Shown: piece by piece, positions 33,630 to 37,581 of the stretch
How the letters are laid out: each line of letters starts with the position of its first letter
Numbering within the stretch: position 1 is the stretch's first letter
Assembly (NCBI GenBank): GCA_900469965.1
Contig: UBZP01000035.1
Span: 190-37,770 of the forward strand
DNA from: Hyphomicrobiales bacterium
GTDB lineage: Bacteria; Pseudomonadota; Alphaproteobacteria; Rhizobiales; Rhizobiaceae
Reading direction: 5' to 3'
Length of the DNA: 37,581 nucleotides
Notes under the pieces: model-generated
What the model was told of the DNA's origin: nothing
Databases searched by the model: none
What the model saw: only the letters and a program-made list of their open reading frames with translations
Program-made: the position numbers and the translations under genes

Positions 33630-34811
33630 CTAGCTTACGGCCGCGGCGGCATCGGGGCGCCGCATCGCGCTCTTCAGCCGGCTGGCTGCGAGCGCATAGC
33701 CGCCGGCAGCGCCGTCGATGAAGTGGACATGGTCGCGCGCGAGCGGGGTGGGCACGACGCAGGTCATCAGCGCCGAGGCCTGGCGGTGCAGGCCATAGTG
33801 GCAGATGCCGGCCTGGCGCGCCGCTTCCAGCCGCGCCTCGATCGCCTCGATCCGCTGCTCCTCCAGGTCGAGCGTCATCTTCAGCCCGTCGTCGAACTTG
33901 CGGAAATCGGAGTTGGCGACGATGTCGTTACGGTAGCGGTGCGGGTCGAAGCGGCCGAGCGTGAGGCCGAAGGCGGTCAGAAGCCGCATCAGCACATATT
34001 GCGCGGCGATGAAGAGCTTGCGCCGAAAGCGCCGGCCACGCGGCACCGCCGCCCGTGCCTCCATGTCGAGCGACGCCCGGCTGATGCCGAGATGGAGGCC
34101 TTCCACCTCGATCGGCCGGCCGCCGCGCACCTCGCGGGCGGCGAGCGCCACGACATCGGCGATCAGCGCCCGGAAGGCCGCCTCGGAGGCCCCCTCGGCG
34201 GGAACGGCGATGATCGACACGATTTCGCCGTGACGGGCGGCGATCGGGTTCCAGCGGCAGGACAGGCCGACAAGGTCCGGCCGCGTGCCGGGCGGCGCCG
34301 TCGGATTGGCGTCGAGGCCCGCCTTCATGCGCCGTTCCGCCCAGGCCGCGCCGCCGCCGGCGAACATCGCATAGGAGACGAGGTCGCTTGCGGCATAGCG
34401 CGCCACCAGCACGTTCTGCCCGGCGGCGCGCACCGTCGCGATCGGGACGACCGCGCCGCGCATCTGGAAGCCGAGCTCCTCGAGCGACCAGCGCTGCACC
34501 GCCGACAGCCCGCGTCTCGCCGCCTCGGCGAGGCTCGGCGGCACGGCGACCATCGCCCCGTCGCCGCCGAAGACATAGGGCAGATCGTGCCGGCCGGTGG
34601 CGTTCAGGACGCCGGAAATGACGCTGGCGCCGGCCATGTTGACGGCCTTGTAGCGGCCCGCCTCGATCGCGCCGGTGGAATCGACGATATCGGCCAGGAC
34701 CAGCACCCAGCCGTCCGGCAGGGGATGATAGTTGCGCACATCCGCCACGGCCTCGAAATCCGAAAAGCTCGGGAGGTTGCGGAAGAAGTCGTCGCTGCTG
34801 CCGTCGGCCAT
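33630..34811 (-). CDS. DUF3095 family protein, nucleotide-cyclase-like
   Basis: A 393-residue soluble protein matching DUF3095: it begins near FFRNLPSFSDFEAVADVRNYHPLPDGWVLVLADIVDSTGAIEAGRYKAVNMAGA (9-62), with VLADIVDST resembling the metal-binding turn of class III cyclases, then YVFGGDGAMVAVP (about 79-91), which resembles the second cyclase metal motif. The family is thought to be cyclase-related but activity is unproven. The C-terminus has YGLHRQASALMTCVV. The ATG at 34811 is preceded by a 188-bp intergenic space with an inverted repeat. It forms a single-gene unit. Confidence 0.85.
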   Translation of the reverse strand: MADGSSDDFFRNLPSFSDFEAVADVRNYHPLPDGWVLVLADIVDSTGAIEAGRYKAVNMAGASVISGVLNATGRHDLPYVFGGDGAMVAVPPSLAEAARRGLSAVQRWSLEELGFQMRGAVVPIATVRAAGQNVLVARYAASDLVSYAMFAGGGAAWAERRMKAGLDANPTAPPGTRPDLVGLSCRWNPIAARHGEIVSIIAVPAEGASEAAFRALIADVVALAAREVRGGRPIEVEGLHLGISRASLDMEARAAVPRGRRFRRKLFIAAQYVLMRLLTAFGLTLGRFDPHRYRNDIVANSDFRKFDDGLKMTLDLEEQRIEAIEARLEAARQAGICHYGLHRQASALMTCVVPTPLARDHVHFIDGAAGGYALAASRLKSAMRRPDAAAAVS

Positions 34812-34878
34812 GGGATCAGCCTACCATAGGTGAGTGCGGGGCGTTGCTCCGAATTGCCATATAGCAACTCTCGACGAC

Positions 34879-34894
34879 GGAACCCATAGGTTCC
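34879..34894. promoter_or_regulatory. Inverted repeat upstream of the DUF3095 gene
   Basis: GGAACC-CATA-GGTTCC is a perfect 6-bp inverted repeat 68 bp before the DUF3095 start, in the space that should hold its promoter. Possible operator. Confidence 0.35.
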
Positions 34895-34957
34895 GAGGGT
34901 TCTGTCACCGCGCGCCTTGGTATTATATCACCTGCCGTTCCGGACGATTGCGCCAGG

Positions 34958-35001
34958 CCCTTGTCGGGCCCTTGTCAGACCTTTGTCAGGCCTTTGTCGT
35001 C
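34958..35001. repeat. Four 11-bp tandem repeats after the YbaK-family gene
   Basis: Units at 34958-34968, 34969-34979, 34980-34990 and 34991-35001 share the core CC(C/T)TTGTC(A/G)G(A/G); the last overlaps the stop codon of the YbaK gene. Read leftward the core is GACAAAGG. The 11-bp period is close to one DNA turn. Confidence 0.85.
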
Positions 35002-35458
35002 ACTGGCAGACATCGACCCAGGTGCCGCCGACCAGTTGCACCATCTTCTCGGTGGGGATGCGGACGGCGGCATTGGTGGCGCCGGCGGCGGGCACGACCT
35101 CGTCGAACGGCTTCAGCGACACGTCGCAATAGACCGGCACTTCGGAGGGAAGGCCGAACGGGCAGACGCCGCCGACCGGATGGCTGGTGACCTGCACCAC
35201 CTGCTCGGCATCGAGCATGCGCGCCTTGCCGCCGAAGCGATCCTTGAACTTGCGATTGTCGAGGCGGGCGGTGCCGCTGGCGACGATCAGCATCGTCTCC
35301 TCGCCGACGCGCAGGCAGATGGTCTTGGCGATCTGCTCGGGCGCCACGCCATGCGCCGCGGCGGCGAGCGCCACGGTCGCCGAGCTTTCCTCGGTCTGGA
35401 GGATTTCGATCTCGGGCGCGTGCGCCTGGAAGAACTTGCGGACGGATTCGAGTGTCAT
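35000..35458 (-). CDS. YbaK/EbsC family aminoacyl-tRNA deacylase
   Basis: A 152-residue cytosolic editing-type domain, likely to clear misacylated tRNA (Cys-tRNA(Pro) or similar). Typical marks: the conserved lysine segment AKTICLRVGEETMLIVASGTARLDNRKFKD (about 44-73), AEQVVQVTSHPVGGVCPFGLP (about 84-104), containing the G-x-C-P-F-G motif, and YCDVSLKPFDEVVPAAG. The ATG at 35458 gives the standard MTLESVRKFFQ start. The 5' region is shared with the divergent nucleoside deaminase gene. Exact tRNA substrate cannot be read from sequence. Confidence 0.88.
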   Translation of the reverse strand: MTLESVRKFFQAHAPEIEILQTEESSATVALAAAAHGVAPEQIAKTICLRVGEETMLIVASGTARLDNRKFKDRFGGKARMLDAEQVVQVTSHPVGGVCPFGLPSEVPVYCDVSLKPFDEVVPAAGATNAAVRIPTEKMVQLVGGTWVDVCQ

Positions 35459-35658
35459 GGCGCCTATGGATAGCGAGGCCGGAACGCCGAGGCAAGCGCC
35501 GGCAACCGGCGCGCGCGACTGCCGGCGGCCTCGCCTCCTGCACTCCGGCCTTCCCCGCCGGCGCGCATGAGACCATGGCTGGACAACTCCCGGGCGCTCC
35601 CGGAATATGGATGCCGGGCGAAGGGCCGCGGGCATGCGGACAGCCCGGGGAGACCGCC

Positions 35659-36129
35659 ATGAAGAGCGATACAGACTATCTGCGTCTCGCCGTGGACATC
35701 GCCGCTGCGAGCCGGGCCGGCGGCAATCATCCCTTCGGGGCGCTGCTGGTCGGGCCGGAGGGCGAGGTGCTTCTGTCATCGGGCAACACCTATGCGCAGG
35801 ACCGCGGCGTCGGCCATGCCGAGGCCAACGTGGCGCGTGCCGCCGCACGTCAGTACCACCCTGCCTTTCTCGCACGATGCACGCTGGTGACCTCGGTCGA
35901 GCCCTGCTGCATGTGTGCCGGGGCCAGTTACTGGGCCGGGATCGGCACCGTGGTCTACGGTCTCGGCGAAAGGCGCCTGGCCGAACTGACCGGGGACAAC
36001 CCGGAGAACCTGACCCTCGACCTGAGCTGCCGGCAGGTGTTTTCCGCCGGGCGTCGCCCTGTGGCGGTCCGTGGCCCGTTCCCTGAACTCGAAGACACTA
36101 TCGCGGACGGCCACAAGGATTTCTGGTGA
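35659..36129 (+). CDS. Nucleoside/nucleobase deaminase of the CDA fold
   Basis: A 156-residue zinc deaminase with both family motifs: H53-A-E55 (GHAEANVARAA) and P82-C83-x-x-C86 (EPCCMCAGASYW). These bind zinc and activate water. The SYW after PCCMCAGA and the C-terminal HKDFW resemble guanine deaminase/nucleoside deaminase members rather than the tRNA editing TadA, but the substrate is inferred. GGGGAGA lies 7 nt before the ATG at 35659. The next gene, a lipoprotein, follows after 278 bp with no recognisable structure. Confidence 0.88.
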   Translation: MKSDTDYLRLAVDIAAASRAGGNHPFGALLVGPEGEVLLSSGNTYAQDRGVGHAEANVARAAARQYHPAFLARCTLVTSVEPCCMCAGASYWAGIGTVVYGLGERRLAELTGDNPENLTLDLSCRQVFSAGRRPVAVRGPFPELEDTIADGHKDFW

Positions 36130-36407
36130 CGGCCCCCGCATAGCGGCGCTGAAGCGGCCGCGCCTCTGCCGAGGCCCGGCTCCGGCCCCGGGGGCAAGGC
36201 CGCAGCGCATCCTCCTGCGCGACAGGCGCCGTCGTCGCAACCTGCGGCACCGGGGCCAAAGTGTTGCAATTCGGTCAAACTTGAAGGCGCGGTGAGGTGG
36301 ACAAAGCTTCCCGGCGCAAGAAGCGATTCCCCTTGACCGAGGCCTGCGCTAGAGCACGGACCGCGCTCCCAAGAGCCTTCGCCCGCACCACGCCCAAGGA
36401 TTTGGCC

Positions 36408-36755
36408 ATGACCTTCCGCTTCGCCCTTCTGGCAGGCCTCGCGCTTGCCGTCACCGGTTGCACCTCCGTCGCGCCGTCGGCGCCGACCACGCCGCTCGAA
36501 AGCCGCTGGATCGGCCACACCGCCGGCGAATTCTTCGCCGCCTACGGTCCGCCGATCAACGACGTCGCCGGCTCCAACGGCCTGACCCTCTATTCCTGGC
36601 GCGGCGGCTTCATCAACCGCAGGGCCTGCCAGGTCGAACTCGGCGTCAGCGAGGACTACCGCATCCGCAAGATCCGCACCGTCGTCGACCGCAAGGACCC
36701 GAAGGGCGGCCCCTCGCATTGCGAGCGGGTGCTGGACGCGGCCCCCAAGGCCTGA
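36408..36755 (+). CDS. Small conserved lipoprotein
   Basis: A 115-residue protein with a lipoprotein signal peptide: a basic/hydrophobic start, then the lipobox VTGC with the acylated cysteine at C18. The mature part contains WIGHTAGEFFAAYGPP (about 34-49), LYSWRGG, and a pair of cysteines (RRACQVEL, SHCERVL) suited to a disulfide. The pattern resembles small rhizobial outer-membrane lipoproteins of unknown function. AAGGA lies 7 nt before the ATG. Confidence 0.82.
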   Translation: MTFRFALLAGLALAVTGCTSVAPSAPTTPLESRWIGHTAGEFFAAYGPPINDVAGSNGLTLYSWRGGFINRRACQVELGVSEDYRIRKIRTVVDRKDPKGGPSHCERVLDAAPKA

Positions 36756-36777
36756 TCGGGGGGGGGCTGATCGGGGG
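36752..36777. repeat. Nine-G tract and short direct repeat at the lipoprotein stop
   Basis: CTGATCGGGGG occurs at 36752-36762 and again at 36767-36777, with a run of nine G (36758-36766) between and within. The first copy includes the lipoprotein stop codon. A long G run is prone to slippage. Confidence 0.7.
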
Positions 36778-36818
36778 CCTCGTCGTCCGTCCGATCGAAC
36801 CGCTCGCTCGATCGTCGG

Positions 36819-36869
36819 GGCCGGGGGCGCACCCCGGCCTACGCGTTTTCCCGCCGGCATCGATGCCGG
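36819..36869. repeat. Two palindromes downstream of the lipoprotein gene
   Basis: GGCCGGGG (36819-36826) pairs with CCCCGGCC (36832-36839) through a 5-nt loop, and CCGGCATCGATGCCGG (36854-36869) is a perfect 16-bp palindrome. Together they look like a repeat/terminator block between the lipoprotein and methyltransferase genes. There is no T-tract. Confidence 0.55.
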
Positions 36870-36932
36870 GCCCATCCCCTGCCCTCGCGCCGGCGCGGGC
36901 GGGGCAGGTAGCCTGAAAGAGGAGACAGCCGC

Positions 36933-37581
36933 ATGCCCGCCTTCGATCGCCTCTTCGACGATGCGGCCCTTGCCGGCTTCTACGACCTGGAGAACGGCTG
37001 GGGCGCCGATCTCGACTTCTGCAGCACGCTTGCGGCCGATGCCTTATCGGTGCTGGACCTCGGTTGCGGCACCGGCGAACTGGCCATTGCGCTCGGCGGC
37101 GGCCGGCGTGTCGTCGGCGTGGACCCGGCAACCGCCATACTCGACATCGCCCGCGCCAAGCCGGGCGCTGCGGCGGTCCGCTTCATCGAGGGCGACGCCC
37201 GCGCGATCCGCCTCGGCGAGACGTTCGATCTCGTTGTCATGACCGGCCACGCCTTCCAGGTCTTCCTCATCGAGGCCGACCAGCGCGCGGCACTGGCCAC
37301 CATCGCCGCCCATCTGTCGCCGGAAGGCCGCTTCGTCTTCGACAGCCGCAATCCCGCCGCCCGCGAATGGGAGGAATGGGTGCCGCAGGCCTCCGAACGC
37401 GTGCTCGTCCATGAAAGCCTCGGACGGGTGACGGCCTGGAACGACGTGGCCTACGACGGGGCGACCGGCATCGCCACCTACGAGACGCACTATCGCATCG
37501 CAGCGGACGGCCGGCAGCTGTCGGCGACGTCGCAGATCCGGTTCACGCCGAAGGACAGGCTCGAGGCGCTGCTTGCGGCAG
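36933..37581 (+). CDS. Class I SAM-dependent methyltransferase (partial at right edge)
   Basis: At least 216 residues are present; the C-terminus lies outside the window. The N-terminus MPAFDRLFDDAALAGFYDLENGW is followed by motif I LDLGCGTG (41-48), an acidic residue ending strand 2 (VGVDP, D64), EGDARAIRLGETFDLVVMTGHAFQVFL with motif IV-like features, and a late FVFDSRNPAAREWEEW. This fits the methyltransferase-25/11 type small-molecule methylases. The substrate is unknown. The ATG at 36933 follows GGAGA about 8 nt upstream. Confidence 0.9.
   Translation, partial: MPAFDRLFDDAALAGFYDLENGWGADLDFCSTLAADALSVLDLGCGTGELAIALGGGRRVVGVDPATAILDIARAKPGAAAVRFIEGDARAIRLGETFDLVVMTGHAFQVFLIEADQRAALATIAAHLSPEGRFVFDSRNPAAREWEEWVPQASERVLVHESLGRVTAWNDVAYDGATGIATYETHYRIAADGRQLSATSQIRFTPKDRLEALLAA

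Noticed and set aside
36345-36360. CTTGACC...CTAGAGC as the lipoprotein promoter
   Set aside because: The spacing between the two boxes is only about 11 bp, too short for a standard promoter.
1-37581. CRISPR arrays, rRNA genes or insertion sequences
   Set aside because: No regularly spaced repeats of 25-40 bp, no rRNA signature and no transposase with terminal repeats were found.

Overview
The window reads as chromosomal DNA of a GC-rich alphaproteobacterium, most probably of the Rhizobiaceae (Rhizobium, Ensifer or Shinella type). This rests on a betI-betC-betB-betA choline-sulfate operon, a zinc/serine-type rhizobial asparaginase, a sulfate assimilation locus with an APS-type CysH, and paired-palindrome intergenic repeats like those described in rhizobia. 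No plasmid, phage or transposase gene is visible. All family names come from reading the translations; no database was searched.

Layout. 1-3.8 kb: an asparaginase divergent from a DUF3750 protein, then a visibly lower-GC stretch with a SEC-C/zinc-finger protein of unknown function, and a small YCII-like protein. 4.0-7.1 kb: an MFS exporter, a quinone oxidoreductase whose start region carries a 15-bp repeat, and a DUF1344 exported protein. 7.3-10.4 kb: a c-di-GMP protein with EAL-CBS-GGDEF order, the fluoride channel gene crcB behind a well-matching fluoride riboswitch, and an HdeD-like membrane protein. 10.5-16.7 kb: betI, betC, betB and betA, which turn choline-O-sulfate and choline into glycine betaine; an unrelated lower-GC DUF3885-like gene sits between betB and betA, and a BetI-type operator lies before betI. 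16.7-17.6 kb: a two-gene cluster of small membrane and exported proteins.

17.8-25.4 kb is the sulfur block. Sulfate-binding protein, cysT, cysW and cysA run leftward; cysH, cysD and cysN run rightward. Together they import sulfate, activate it to APS and reduce APS to sulfite. CysN has no APS-kinase extension, which fits an iron-sulfur APS reductase. Both divergent promoters carry CTCTA/TAGAG half-sites with 9-bp spacing over the predicted -10 region. A perfect 14-bp inverted repeat lies inside the start of cysT.

25.5-31.9 kb: a 66-residue ORF consisting only of the end of an RTX protein, overlapped by a SARP-like regulator gene; a DUF1194 von Willebrand-like protein; and a type I secretion adaptor and ABC ATPase with attenuator-like and terminator hairpins. 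32.1-37.6 kb: an MgtC-family protein, tRNA-Pro(CGG) with its own promoter and terminator, two short exported or membrane ORFs, a DUF3095 protein, a YbaK-type deacylase followed by an 11-bp tandem repeat, a nucleoside deaminase, a lipoprotein, and a methyltransferase cut by the right edge.

The most unusual items are the RTX-tail-only ORF coupled to a SARP gene near a type I exporter, the shared sulfur-promoter half-sites, the hairpin inside cysT, the foreign gene inside the bet operon and the unknown SEC-C/zinc protein.
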